A stretch of DNA of 64,000 nucleotides from Bradyrhizobium ivorense (GCF_900696085.1 NZ_CAADFC020000018.1:21165-85164); one strand, 5' to 3'. Shown: positions 45,202-54,210, counted from the stretch's first letter. The notes: generated from the sequence alone by a model not told the origin. Numbers and translations: made by a program.

Positions 45202-45597
45202 TCAGTTCGAGGCCATCGGCTCGAACATGCATTGCAGCGTCGGCTTGGCGATCTTGGTGAAGGTCGGGCCGATCTCGCCCTGTTTCGACGCCGGCACCCA
45301 GGCGGTCTCGATCGTCGGCACGCCGGTCTCGCTGATGCCGCGCAGCAGCGCCTGGCGCAGATCCGGGTCTTCGACCGAGGCCGCGGCGTGGTCATGCAGG
45401 CAGCCGCACACCGCCTCGGGATGCGCCCAGCGGCCGAGCATGTGGGGCGCACACTGGCGGACGAATTCGTCGCGCGGCTCGGGCATCCTGAACAGCGAGC
45501 GGATCTGCATCGACTCCAGCGGAAGCTGCGCCTGGGCCTGTGCGTTGGTTGCGAAGAGGAGCGCGAAGATCGCTGCGGAGCAAATTCGGAGCAACAT
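45202..45597 (-). CDS. Secreted protein of unknown function
   Basis: A 131-residue protein with a signal peptide (ICSAAIFALLFATNAQA). The mature part holds four cysteines (CAPH, VCGC, LQCMF), suggesting disulphides. It converges on the gene at 44899 and may be periplasmic. No family recognised. Confidence 0.65.
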   Translation of the reverse strand: MLLRICSAAIFALLFATNAQAQAQLPLESMQIRSLFRMPEPRDEFVRQCAPHMLGRWAHPEAVCGCLHDHAAASVEDPDLRQALLRGISETGVPTIETAWVPASKQGEIGPTFTKIAKPTLQCMFEPMASN

Positions 45598-45654
45598 GCG
45601 GTGCCTTTTTCGACAGGTCTCTTATCGGCAGGTCGGTTGGATCGGTTGTGGCGG

Positions 45655-45813
45655 TCAGTTGGCCGCAGCCACCACCATCGGCGCCGGGGTCGCGATCGGC
45701 GTGCCGTTGTAGGAGAAGGTGCCGATGCCGGGCAGACCATTGTCCGGGGAACCAGCCATGGACGAACCAGCCATCACGAAGGCGAAGGCGAGGATGAAGC
45801 TGATCGTCCGCAT
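45655..45813 (-). CDS. Very small secreted peptide
   Basis: A 52-residue protein: a signal peptide (FILAFAFVMAGSSMA) and a short mature part with PGIGTFSYNG. RBS GGAGACAG is near the ATG at 45813. A frame upstream does not add a plausible start. No family. Confidence 0.5.
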   Translation of the reverse strand: MRTISFILAFAFVMAGSSMAGSPDNGLPGIGTFSYNGTPIATPAPMVVAAAN

Positions 45814-46192
45814 TTGACTGTCTCCGCGATTGTGACGGGCGTTGCCGCCGTCTTGTTGGCGGTTTGATAACGATTGGCCGTTTCCGGAGTTCTGCACCAA
45901 AAGTGGAAAATGGTTTCATCCACCCGAGAATTGTTTCGTCGGATGTTGCCGGACGAAACATTGGCCGAAAAACACCAATGTTTTCAGTGATCGCTCCCGC
46001 ACTGCCGATCGGTCCCTGGGGACCGAGGCAAAGCCGGCTTTGGTTAACCCCGGCCGGCGCGGAGAGGTCTTGGGGGACGGCGCGCAGGCGATGAAACGTG
46101 CCACGCGGCCGCCGACTCACTTCGGCATCGTGCAACCATCGCCGCCGTGCTACGTTGTGGAGGTCCCACCAATCCAACGAAGGATGTCAGGT
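45814..46192. other. Intergenic region, mainly non-coding
   Basis: 379 bp between two small genes. A 9-bp inverted repeat TGTTTCGTC (45932-45940) and GACGAAACA (45952-45960) is the only visible structure. I see no gene in it. Confidence 0.6.
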
Positions 46193-46408
46193 ATGGGCAA
46201 TGGCAGCACCGGTGTTGGTCAGCAATCCGCAACCCGCAAGCCCGGCCAGCAGCAGATGGCCGCAGCGATGCCGCAGCAGGGTACGCTCGTGATGGGCGAC
46301 AATGAGTGCGCGCCGCAGAAGCTGGTCCGCCTCGTCGGCTGCCGCGACAACGGCGTCCGGCCTGACTTCAACATCCGTGCGAAGCAGTTCGGCGAGACCA
46401 AAAGCTAA
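46193..46408 (+). CDS. Small hydrophilic protein
   Basis: A 71-residue Gln/Gly-rich protein starting MGNGSTGVGQQSATRKPGQQ, with a C-terminal ECAPQKLVRLVGCRDNGVRP (two cysteines). AAGGA is 8 bp before this ATG; an ATG at 46184 is an alternative. It is transcribed toward creA. No family. Confidence 0.6.
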   Translation: MGNGSTGVGQQSATRKPGQQQMAAAMPQQGTLVMGDNECAPQKLVRLVGCRDNGVRPDFNIRAKQFGETKS

Positions 46409-46451
46409 CTCGCCCGCCGCTTCAGCTTCACAGCCCAAGCCGCTGTAATAG

Positions 46452-47018
46452 CTACTGAATGAACTCGCCGCACTTCTGTACGGCGGCGTCGCTCGTGCCC
46501 CACGGCATGATCGGCACCGACGAGGTCGAGTTCTTCGGCGAGCCCTCGATCAGCCGGTCCGAATAGACCATGTAGACCAGCACGTTGCGCTTGGCGTCGC
46601 AGCCGCGGACGATCTGCATCTTCTTGAAGAACAGCGAGCGGCGCTTGCTGAACATGTCGTCGCCCTGGCCCATCTTGTCCTTGAAGCGGATCGGCCCGAT
46701 CTGCCGGCAAGCCAGCGAGATATCAGAGACTTCCTCGGCCAGGCCGAGCCAGCCCTTGAAGCCGCCCTTCTCCGGCACCGTGAAATGACAGGCCACGCCC
46801 TCGACCTCGGGGTCGTCGACGGCATAGGTCGCAAGCTTGTCGTTGGGGCTCAGCCATTTGAACACCGTCGAGCGGCGGAAGATCAGATCGGGTTCGTCCG
46901 CTGCCGCGGCGGGACCGGCCGGCGCCAGTGCCAGCAGCGCCACGACCAGGACCAGCACCGTGCATCCGCATCGAGACAACACGTCACACAAGCTCACATT
47001 TCGTAGTCCCGATGTCAT
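46452..47018 (-). CDS. creA: CreA family protein
   Basis: A 188-residue exported protein with a signal peptide (VLVLVVALLALAPAGPAAA). The core VACHFTVPEKGGFKGWLGLAEEVSDISLACRQIGPIRFKD and LVYMVYSDRLIEGSPKNSTSSVPIMPW matches the CreA/DUF family of E. coli. Its role is unknown. The gene is monocistronic. Confidence 0.9.
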   Translation of the reverse strand: MTSGLRNVSLCDVLSRCGCTVLVLVVALLALAPAGPAAAADEPDLIFRRSTVFKWLSPNDKLATYAVDDPEVEGVACHFTVPEKGGFKGWLGLAEEVSDISLACRQIGPIRFKDKMGQGDDMFSKRRSLFFKKMQIVRGCDAKRNVLVYMVYSDRLIEGSPKNSTSSVPIMPWGTSDAAVQKCGEFIQ

Positions 47019-47241
47019 GAAGGTCTCCGTGGATGGGTCGCCGCCTATTTAGTTGCGCAAACGCCGCACAGGAAGGCGCTGACAGGTCGGTGATCGCGGC
47101 CTGCGCTTTAACCTTATGTGAGGCTTTTTTGTTACGCTTTTCCTGAAAAAATCTCCCTCACGGAAGGGTTAGATCGCTGGCGCTGGTGAACGCAATCCGC
47201 GTCTGCGACAACCAAGAGATAGTTGGACTGGGATTGGGAAT

Positions 47242-48864
47242 ATGAGCGCGCGCGGACGTCGGATTTCGATGCTTGATTTCGCCAATCAGCGGTTTTGGCA
47301 ATTTGCGATTCTGACGGCGGCGGGCACCATCGCCGTCTCCTCGCCGGCCGATGCGGCGGCCTATTACTGGAACGGCTACGACAACGTCTACTACGCGCAG
47401 CCCGAGCCGATGCCGCGGCCGCACCGGCAGAAGGTACGGCGCAATCCGGCCAAAAAGGATGCGCTGGTCGAGAAGGAGGCCGGCAGCAAGCCGCAGGGCC
47501 CGCTGGTGATCGCGATCTCGATCGACCAGCAGAGGGTGCGGGTCTACGACAGCAAAGGCCTGTATGCCGAGAGCCCGGTGTCAACAGGCATGAAGGGCCA
47601 CTCGACCCCGATGGGCATCTTCAGCGTCATCCAGAAACAGAAATTCCACCGCTCCAACATCTATAGCGGCGCGCCGATGCCGTTCATGCAGCGCATCACC
47701 TGGTCGGGTGTGGCGATGCACGCCGGCGTGCTGCCCGGCTATCCCGCCTCGCATGGCTGCATCCGGATGCCCAATGCATTCGCGATCAAGATGTACAATT
47801 GGACGCGGATGGGCGCCCGCGTGATCATCACGCCCGGCGAGCTCTCGCCGGAAAGCTTTTCGCATCCGCTGCTGGCGACGCAGAAGGTCTTGCCGGTCGC
47901 CGACGAAGTCCTGAAGATGGATGCGCCGCTCGGGGTGAAGAGCGACAAGGGCGTCGAGAAGCCCGAGACCCGGCTCGACCTGCGCACCAGCATCGATCAC
48001 GCCGTCCCCGCCTCGCTGCGCGACAACACCCACACCGCCGACGCCAGCAACGCGCGCGCGTCGGCGACGATGTCGGATGCCTCCTCCGCCGCCACCGACA
48101 AGCCGATCTCCAACGCTGACGACAGGACGGTCGGCGAATCCTCGATCACGGCCACGACCAATGCCGCCAAGCCCGGGGTCTCGGCGAACGATCACGTCCA
48201 GGCTGAGGCGAAAGCCGACGCGCCGAAGGCGGACGCCGCCAAGCCTGCTGTCGCCGAGGCCCCGAAGGTCGATGCTGCCAAGACCGATGCAGTGAAAGCT
48301 GACGCAAAGGCTGATTCGACCAAGCCGGCCGACCAGCCCGCGGCCGCCGCGGCAGATGCCGCCGACGCCAAGAAGGATACGGCACGGCTGCCGGGCCTCG
48401 CGCGGGCCGACACGTCGAAGCGCGCCGGTCAGATCGCGGTGTTCATCAGCCGCAAGGATTCCAAGCTCTATGTGCGGCAGAACTTTGCGCAGCTGTTCGA
48501 GGTGCCGGTGACGATCGCGCCGAGCGACCGGCCGCTGGGCACCCATGTGTTCACGGCGGAAGCCGACAAGACCGACGCCAATGCGCTGCGCTGGAGCGTG
48601 GTCACGCTGCCGACCCGGCATGCCGCGCGGCTCGACGAGGAGGAGCTCACCTCGCGCCGCCGCAAGGTCGCGGCCGTCGAGGCAAAACCGCAGCCGGCGC
48701 CGGACAGCCCGGCCGCGGCGCTCGACCGCATCACGATTCCCGCCGACGCGATGGCGCGGATCACCGAAGCGCTCGGCACCGGCGGATCGATCATCGTCTC
48801 CGACCTCGGCGTCAACTCCGGCGAGACCGGCGAAGGCACCGACTTCATCGTCCCGCTGCGCTAA
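47242..48864 (+). CDS. L,D-transpeptidase (YkuD) with a second, Cys-less YkuD-like segment
   Basis: A 540-residue exported enzyme. A YkuD domain (about 85-200) has the catalytic HAGVLPGYPASHGCIRM with Cys173, used to form 3-3 peptidoglycan crosslinks. A 200-residue low-complexity Ala/Asp/Lys linker (about 240-390) follows, then a second region, GQIAVFISRKDSKLYVRQNFAQLFEVPV, like the start of another YkuD fold but without the HGC motif. The ATG at 47242 is preceded by GGGAATAT. Confidence 0.9.
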   Translation: MSARGRRISMLDFANQRFWQFAILTAAGTIAVSSPADAAAYYWNGYDNVYYAQPEPMPRPHRQKVRRNPAKKDALVEKEAGSKPQGPLVIAISIDQQRVRVYDSKGLYAESPVSTGMKGHSTPMGIFSVIQKQKFHRSNIYSGAPMPFMQRITWSGVAMHAGVLPGYPASHGCIRMPNAFAIKMYNWTRMGARVIITPGELSPESFSHPLLATQKVLPVADEVLKMDAPLGVKSDKGVEKPETRLDLRTSIDHAVPASLRDNTHTADASNARASATMSDASSAATDKPISNADDRTVGESSITATTNAAKPGVSANDHVQAEAKADAPKADAAKPAVAEAPKVDAAKTDAVKADAKADSTKPADQPAAAAADAADAKKDTARLPGLARADTSKRAGQIAVFISRKDSKLYVRQNFAQLFEVPVTIAPSDRPLGTHVFTAEADKTDANALRWSVVTLPTRHAARLDEEELTSRRRKVAAVEAKPQPAPDSPAAALDRITIPADAMARITEALGTGGSIIVSDLGVNSGETGEGTDFIVPLR

Positions 48865-48875
48865 TTACGCACAGC

Positions 48876-48978
48876 GCGTAGCCCGTAGCCCGTAGCCCGG
48901 ATGGAGCGGAAGCGAAATCCGGGGCCCACTCTCCGCAGACAGACTGATCCCGGATTACGCTGCGCTGCATCCGGGCTT
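48876..48978. repeat. REP doublet (type B)
   Basis: Two inverted copies: GTAGCCCGGATGGAGCGGAAG at about 48893-48913 (preceded by two partial GTAGCC copies) and CCGGATTACGCTGCGCTGCATCCGGGCT at the right end. Same family as the RAYT flanking REPs. Confidence 0.85.
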
Positions 48979-49239
48979 CTGTAACGGGCCCTGGTTAGTC
49001 AATCCCTTTTTGCATCATCCGCTCGCCGGGAACCTGCTTCTGTACGGGATCGGCGCGGTGGCCGTCGCCTGATGGGGTTCTAAGAGGAGCAGGCCGGCCA
49101 ATCTACGGAAGCGTGATCGCATCAACGGATGCGTCGACAACCCGGATGACGGCCTGACCTGATCCATCGTCCCGGCGAAGGGACTTCGCTTCGGGAAGGC
49201 TGGTGTGGTGACCCGCCCGAAAACTTGTTTGCTCCTGTT
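48979..49239. other. Intergenic remnant between a REP and an IS110 element
   Basis: No gene recognised. The frame 48998-49072 reads like the C-terminal end of a membrane protein (NPFLHHPLAGNLLLYGIGAV) without a start, so it may be a decayed gene end. The IS110 element starts nearby. Confidence 0.3.
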
Positions 49240-50280
49240 TTAAGCCGCCATGGCGGTTGCCTTGGCAGTCGCGTTGAAGGGGACGTTGTCCTTGAGCATG
49301 CGCAGCATGATCACGGCGAGCTTGCGCGCCAGCGCCACCTTGGCCTTGCTGATGCCGGCGCGGCGGGCGATCCGCATCGCCCAGCTCTTGAGCTGCGCGC
49401 AGCCCTTGATCGGCTTGCTCAGGATGCTGTGGGCGGCCTCATAGAGCGCCTCGCGCACCGCGGCGTCGCCGTTTTTGCTGATGCGGCCGGAATAGTCGGT
49501 CTCGCCCGACTGATACTTCTTCGGCGTCAGCCCGAACAGCGGCCCCGCCCGCTTCGACGAAATGAAGCGGGAGGTGTCGTCGATGGCGCTGGCATAGGTC
49601 AGCGAGGTGACCGGTCCTACGCCCGGCGTCGACATCAGCAGCCTGGCCTTGGCATCCAACCGCGACATCGCCCGCACCCGCTTCTCAAATCCGTTGAACT
49701 CGCGCACCAGCACCGTGTGGGCCGCGAGCAGCGCCTCGGCGATCGTCTCGAGCGCCGGATGGCCGGTCACCAGCTCGCGGATCCGTGGCGCAAAGCTGCG
49801 CTTGGTTGTCTTGCCGACCTTCAAGCCGAAGCCACGCAAGATCCCGCGCAGGCTGTTCTCGACGTCCTGGAGCTTGTTCTGGACCAGCTTGCGCGCCGTC
49901 AGCATTGCGCGGGTCTCCTGCGCGCTCATCGACTTGCAGTGGACCGGCCGGAACCAGCCGAGCCGGATCAATTGCGCGATATTGCGGGCATCGTTGCGGT
50001 CAGACTTCACCGGCATCGCCTTGAACGCGTCGCTCACATGGCGCGTCTCCAGAAGCTCGACCGCCAGACAGGCCTTCTTCATCGCCGCATAGAGCCATTG
50101 CGACAGCGGTCCGGCTTCAAGTCCGATCCTGGCCAGATCGAACCCGAGCGAGCGGAACCAGTCGATCAGCGCCTCCGGCTCGCTCGCCACCTTGGCCTCG
50201 CGAACGATCTTGCCGTTCGCATCGACAACGCACACGCTGGAGCATTCCAATGACACGTCGATTCCGGCATAATGGTCCAT
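49240..50280 (-). CDS. IS110 family transposase
   Basis: A 346-residue DEDD transposase: Asp8 (GIDVS), Glu55 (GLEAG), and SDRNDARN (Asp94, Asp97), and a C-terminal Tnp20-like region MSTPGVGPVTSLTYASAID with TPKKYQSGE carrying the catalytic serine region. The ATG at 50280 follows GAGGAGAGACGACC. No terminal inverted repeats or target duplication were identified, as expected for this family, so the element ends are uncertain. Confidence 0.93.
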   Translation of the reverse strand: MDHYAGIDVSLECSSVCVVDANGKIVREAKVASEPEALIDWFRSLGFDLARIGLEAGPLSQWLYAAMKKACLAVELLETRHVSDAFKAMPVKSDRNDARNIAQLIRLGWFRPVHCKSMSAQETRAMLTARKLVQNKLQDVENSLRGILRGFGLKVGKTTKRSFAPRIRELVTGHPALETIAEALLAAHTVLVREFNGFEKRVRAMSRLDAKARLLMSTPGVGPVTSLTYASAIDDTSRFISSKRAGPLFGLTPKKYQSGETDYSGRISKNGDAAVREALYEAAHSILSKPIKGCAQLKSWAMRIARRAGISKAKVALARKLAVIMLRMLKDNVPFNATAKATAMAA

Positions 50281-50353
50281 GGTCGTCTCTCCTCGATGCT
50301 TGGAGCAGGGTTCAAGCCCCGACTCCGTTACACCATCAATGTGAGGGACGACC
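50281..50353 (-). promoter_or_regulatory. Leader of the IS110 transposase with an 11-bp inverted repeat
   Basis: GGTCGTCTCTC (50281-50291) abuts the start codon and pairs with GAGGGACGACC (50343-50353) with one G-U wobble. It would place the RBS in a stem. The same design occurs before the second IS110 gene. Confidence 0.6.
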
Positions 50354-50354
50354 G

Positions 50355-50430
50355 CCTCCCTTCCAAGCAAGCCGCGCGACGCGCGCATCAAAACAGCGCC
50401 GTAGCTAGCGCGGCTTGCTTGGAAGGGAGG
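50355..50430. repeat. 23-bp perfect inverted repeat upstream of the IS110 gene
   Basis: Arms 50355-50377 and 50408-50430, 30-nt loop; the arms include TTCCAAGCAAGCCGCGC. It does not belong to REP types A or B. It may mark an element end, its target site, or a bridge-RNA-coding region. Confidence 0.7.
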
Positions 50431-50478
50431 ACCGCGGGCCCGTTACCCCATCTACGAAGCGGCGCTAAATTACCCCAC

Positions 50479-50566
50479 CGTCATCGCGAGCGGAGCGAAG
50501 CAATCCATCGCACCGCATATGCGGAACGATGGATTGCTTCGTCGCTTCGCGCCTCGCAATGACGGC
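50479..50566. repeat. REP doublet (type A)
   Basis: Inverted pair: ACCGTCATCGCGAGCGGAGC at the left end and GCCTCGCAATGACGGCG at the right end around GCAATCCATCG / CGATGGATTGC. It lies between the IS110 gene and the glutathione peroxidase gene. Confidence 0.85.
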
Positions 50567-50665
50567 GCGGGCGATGAGATGCGCCCTGCCATAACGGCTT
50601 CTTGAAGTCCTTCGCCCCGTCCCCTGGATTATGATCCCCCGCAAATCCGTCCGGGGACATGGACC

Positions 50666-51232
50666 ATGATCGACCGCAGGACACTGATCGTTGCGGGGCT
50701 CGCCGCGGCCGCCGGCTCCCGAGCGCATGCGCAGCAACCCGCGATCAGCCGGATCACCGCCTATGCCTTCTCATTCGCGGCCCTGTCGGGCGGCGATATC
50801 AGGCTCGCCGACTATGCCGGCCGTCCGATGATGATCGTCAACACCGCCTCGCTCTGTGGCTTCACGCCGCAATATGCCGGCTTGCAGCAAGTGTGGAGCG
50901 AATTCCGCGACCGCGGTTTTGTCATGATCGGCGTGCCGTCGAACGACTTTGGCGGCCAGGAGCCGGGCGGTCCGACCGAGATCGCCGAGACCGCGCAGCA
51001 CCAATACGGCGTCACCTTCCCGATCGCAGCCAAGGTGGTGGTCAAGGGCGCCAATGCGCATCCGTTCTACAAGTGGGCGGCGGAGGCGCGGCCGAAGGAT
51101 GTTCCGCGATGGAACTTCCACAAATACCTGATCGGCCGCGACGGCTATATCGCCGACGTGTTCTCTGAACAGGTTGCGCCCGAAGACACCCGCATCAAGA
51201 CCGGAATCGCACGGGCCCTCGCGGTCGCCTGA
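50666..51232 (+). CDS. Glutathione peroxidase family protein with signal peptide
   Basis: A 188-residue Gpx-fold peroxidase with Cys64 in NTASLCGFTPQY. Other family segments (VPSNDFGGQEPGG, WNFHKYLI) are present. An N-terminal signal (RRTLIVAGLAAAAGSRAHA) has a twin-arginine-like RR and ends AHA, so it is likely periplasmic. Reduces hydroperoxides, in bacteria usually with thioredoxin. Confidence 0.93.
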   Translation: MIDRRTLIVAGLAAAAGSRAHAQQPAISRITAYAFSFAALSGGDIRLADYAGRPMMIVNTASLCGFTPQYAGLQQVWSEFRDRGFVMIGVPSNDFGGQEPGGPTEIAETAQHQYGVTFPIAAKVVVKGANAHPFYKWAAEARPKDVPRWNFHKYLIGRDGYIADVFSEQVAPEDTRIKTGIARALAVA

Positions 51233-51405
51233 GGGCGCGCCGACAATCCCCGGAATTAACTGATCCACCGAGGATTTTGGACACGAGCCCGCCACCTTCA
51301 TTGCCTTGGCGCGGCGGCTCCGACTAGGGTACGATCGGTTGGGGGCAGAAGCGTCCCGGTCGCGGCGATGCCGGCACCGGGCGCGCGATCAGCAGGGAAC
51401 ACGCC

Positions 51406-52446
51406 ATGCGCATTACGGCAGGTCTGATTTTCGCGGGGACAGTGTCGTTGCTCGCATCGAGTGCAGCCTGGTCGCAGACGCCGCCTGCCAAAGGCGCCGC
51501 GCCTGCGCCGGCCGCCGCGGCCCCCGCACCTGCAGCCAAGGGTGGCACCGCCGCACCGGCGGCCGCGCCCGCAGCTGCCGCCCCCGCTCCTGCTGCCGCT
51601 GCTCCAGCCGCCGCAGCAGCCCCGGTCCCGCCGAAGCAACCGCCGCAGCCGGCGCGCGCCGCCTGCAACAATCCGAACGCGCTTGGCGTCGGCCGCACCG
51701 TCGAGATCGACACCACGGGCGGTCCGGGCTTCGGCTTCGAGCATTTCAAGCAGCTCGACTTCCTGCGCGACAAGGAGGTCGTGCTGACCTTCGACGACGG
51801 TCCGTGGCCGAACAACACGCCGGCGGTGCTGAAGGCGCTGGCGGATGAATGCACCACGGGCATCTTCTTCCCGATCGGCAAGCACGCGACCTATCACCCC
51901 GAAATCCTGCGGCAGGTCTATGCCGCCGGCCACACCGTCGGCGCCCACACCTGGTCGCATGCCAATCTGAACAACAAGAAGCTGACCGAGGAGCAGAAGA
52001 AGGACGAGATCGAGCGCGGCTACGCCGCGGTGAAATGGGCGCTCGAGGTCTCGCCGTCGCCGTTCTTCCGCTTCCCGGCGCTGCAGCATCCGCCGGAGAT
52101 GGTGACCTATCTCGGCAACCGCAACATCGCGATCTTCTCCTGCGATCTCGACTCCTTTGACTTCAAGGCGAGCAAGCCGCAGCAGGTGATCGACACTGTG
52201 ATGAAGAAGCTGAACAAGCTCGGCAAGGGCATCGTCCTGATGCACGACTTCCAGAAGCATACCGCCGAGGCGCTGCCCGAGCTGCTGAAGCAGCTGAAGG
52301 CCGGCGGCTACAAGGTGGTGGCGATGCGCGCCAAATTCCCGGTGACGGTGCTGCCGCAGTACGAGCAGGAGCTCGCCAAGGACGTCAAGCTGCCGACCGT
52401 GACGTCGCGTCCGGTGAACAGCGTCGTCACCACGGTCGATCAATAA
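51406..52446 (+). CDS. Polysaccharide deacetylase family protein
   Basis: A 346-residue secreted NodB-homology protein. A signal peptide (to about 23) is followed by a Pro/Ala-rich stretch (about 25-86), then the NodB domain with TFDDGPWPNNTP and the metal-binding HTWSH, and VLMHDF near the C-terminal part. It removes acetyl groups from N-acetylglucosamine-type polymers or peptidoglycan. Confidence 0.93.
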   Translation: MRITAGLIFAGTVSLLASSAAWSQTPPAKGAAPAPAAAAPAPAAKGGTAAPAAAPAAAAPAPAAAAPAAAAAPVPPKQPPQPARAACNNPNALGVGRTVEIDTTGGPGFGFEHFKQLDFLRDKEVVLTFDDGPWPNNTPAVLKALADECTTGIFFPIGKHATYHPEILRQVYAAGHTVGAHTWSHANLNNKKLTEEQKKDEIERGYAAVKWALEVSPSPFFRFPALQHPPEMVTYLGNRNIAIFSCDLDSFDFKASKPQQVIDTVMKKLNKLGKGIVLMHDFQKHTAEALPELLKQLKAGGYKVVAMRAKFPVTVLPQYEQELAKDVKLPTVTSRPVNSVVTTVDQ

Positions 52447-52460
52447 GCCGCACCGTTTCA

Positions 52461-53021
52461 GTGGCGGCGTTGCGTATCGAGGGTTTCGTCATCGTCTCGG
52501 CCGACGGCCGGCTGGCGAACGCCGCCAACGTGATGCCCGACGATCTCAAGATCGAGGGCGACAAGCGCTTCTTCACCGCGGCGCTCGACCGCGCCGACCT
52601 CGTCGTGCACGGCCGTCACTCGGGCGAGGAGCAACCGAACGCGCCGAAGCGGCGGCGCATCATCCTGACCCGCAAGGTCGCGGCCACCGCGCCCGATCCG
52701 TCCTATCCAAAAGCGCTGTTGTGGAATCCCGCCGGCTGTTCGTTCGATGAGGCCAGCCGCGTGGCCGGCGTTACCTCGGGCATGGCCGCGATCATCGGCG
52801 GCCCTGCCGTGTTCGGCATGTTCATGGACCGCTACGACGTCTTCTGGCTGTCGATCGCGCCGCGGGTGCGCATCCCCGACGGCGAGCCGTGCTTTCCCGG
52901 CGTCCCCGACCGCACCCCGCAAGAGGTGCTATCCGCCCACGGCCTCGTCGCCGGCGCGCCAGAGCTGATCGACGCCGCGCACGATGTCAGCGTCACGCCG
53001 TGGCGGCGCGCGGATCGATAG
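52461..53021 (+). CDS. Dihydrofolate reductase-like (RibD C-terminal) protein
   Basis: A 186-residue protein with VIVSADGRLANAAN, DRADLVVHGRHSG and MAAIIGGPAVFGMFMDRYD, which are typical of the RibD-C/DHFR fold. GTG start at 52461, 14 bp after the deacetylase stop. It may use NADPH; substrate unknown. It converges on the ThrRS-like gene, overlapping its 3' end by 29 bases. Confidence 0.8.
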   Translation: MAALRIEGFVIVSADGRLANAANVMPDDLKIEGDKRFFTAALDRADLVVHGRHSGEEQPNAPKRRRIILTRKVAATAPDPSYPKALLWNPAGCSFDEASRVAGVTSGMAAIIGGPAVFGMFMDRYDVFWLSIAPRVRIPDGEPCFPGVPDRTPQEVLSAHGLVAGAPELIDAAHDVSVTPWRRADR

Positions 53022-54210
53022 CGTCCGGCCGCGCCCGCGCCTGCAGGCGGGACACCGCCTCGGCGAGCGGAACGTCGGCCTGCGCGCCGTCGCGCTCGCG
53101 CAGGCTCACCCTTCGGTCCCGCATCTCGCGCCCGCCGACGACGGCCATCACCGGCACCGCCATCTCGCGCGCCGCCACGATACGCCGCGACAGCGTGTCG
53201 GCGCCGTCATAGGCGACGGCCCTGATCCCGGCGTCCTCGAACGCGGCCAGCACCTCGGCGCCGTATCCGGCCTGCTCCTTCGAGATCGGCGCCACCGCGA
53301 CCTGCTCCGGCGACAGCCAGAACGGCAGCACGCCGCCATGGTGCTCGAGCAGGATCGCAATCATGCGGCCGAGCGATCCGAAGATCGCATGGTGGATCAT
53401 CAGCGGCCGCGCGCGGCTGCCGTCAGGCGCGATGTAGGAGGCATCGAGCCGCTCCGGCAGCACGCCGTCGAGCTGCACCGTGCCGCACTGCCAGGATCGG
53501 CCGAGCCGGTCACGCAGCGAAAATTCCAGCTTCGGTCCGTAGAATGCGCCCTCGCCGGGACTGATCCGGGGCACGAGACCGCATTGCCGCGCGGCATCGC
53601 CGAGCTTCGCCTCCGACCAGTCCCACGTCGCGTCGTCGCCAGCGCGCAGCGCCGGCCGCGTCGACAGCGCCACCTCATAGTCGGGAAAGCCGAGCTCGCG
53701 ATAGACCTCGCCGAGCAGCGCGATGAAGCACGCGACCTCACGTTCCACGTCCTCCTCGCAGCAGAACACGTGGGCATCGTCCTGCTCGAAGGCGCGGGTC
53801 CGCATGATGCCGTGCAGCGAACCGGACGGCTCGTTGCGGTGGCAGGCGCCGAACTCGGCATAGCGGATCGGTAGCTCGCGCCACGAGCGCAGCCCCTTGT
53901 TGAAGATCTGCACATGGCACGGGCACGACATCGGCTTCAGCGCCATCGCCGCGTCGCCGTCGTCGAGACGGAACATGTGCTCGCCGAACTTGTCCCAGTG
54001 GCCGCTGCGGGCCCACAGCGCCTGCGGCAGCAACTGCGGCGTACGGACCTCGGCATAGCCGGCGCGGCGCATCTTGCGCCTGACATAGTCCTCCAGCACC
54101 CGGTAGATCGCGTGGCCGCGCGGATGCCAGAACACCATGCCCGGCGCATCCTCCTGGAGGTGCCAGAGCTTGAGTTGCACGCCGAGATTTCTGTGATCGC
54201 GATCGTCCAT
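52993..54210 (-). CDS. Short threonyl-tRNA synthetase paralog (catalytic and anticodon domains only)
   Basis: A 405-residue class II tRNA synthetase. It begins exactly at the catalytic core (DHRNLGVQLKLWHLQEDAPGMVFWHP) and lacks the N-terminal TGS and editing domains of the usual ThrRS of about 640 residues. The zinc/threonine ligands are kept: Cys in KPMSCPCH, His in QDDAHVF, His in MIHHAIFGS; CHRNEPSGSLHG is conserved. The C-terminal anticodon-binding domain is diverged: where ThrRS has a KIGFKIR-like motif it has ADTLSRRIV. An attenuator-like leader precedes it. The start at 54210 follows AAGGAACTCAAGTC. Confidence 0.9.
   Translation of the reverse strand: MDDRDHRNLGVQLKLWHLQEDAPGMVFWHPRGHAIYRVLEDYVRRKMRRAGYAEVRTPQLLPQALWARSGHWDKFGEHMFRLDDGDAAMALKPMSCPCHVQIFNKGLRSWRELPIRYAEFGACHRNEPSGSLHGIMRTRAFEQDDAHVFCCEEDVEREVACFIALLGEVYRELGFPDYEVALSTRPALRAGDDATWDWSEAKLGDAARQCGLVPRISPGEGAFYGPKLEFSLRDRLGRSWQCGTVQLDGVLPERLDASYIAPDGSRARPLMIHHAIFGSLGRMIAILLEHHGGVLPFWLSPEQVAVAPISKEQAGYGAEVLAAFEDAGIRAVAYDGADTLSRRIVAAREMAVPVMAVVGGREMRDRRVSLRERDGAQADVPLAEAVSRLQARARPDAIDPRAATA

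Noticed and set aside
48998..49072. Small membrane-protein-like frame
   Set aside because: It has no start codon or RBS; recorded only as a possible gene remnant.
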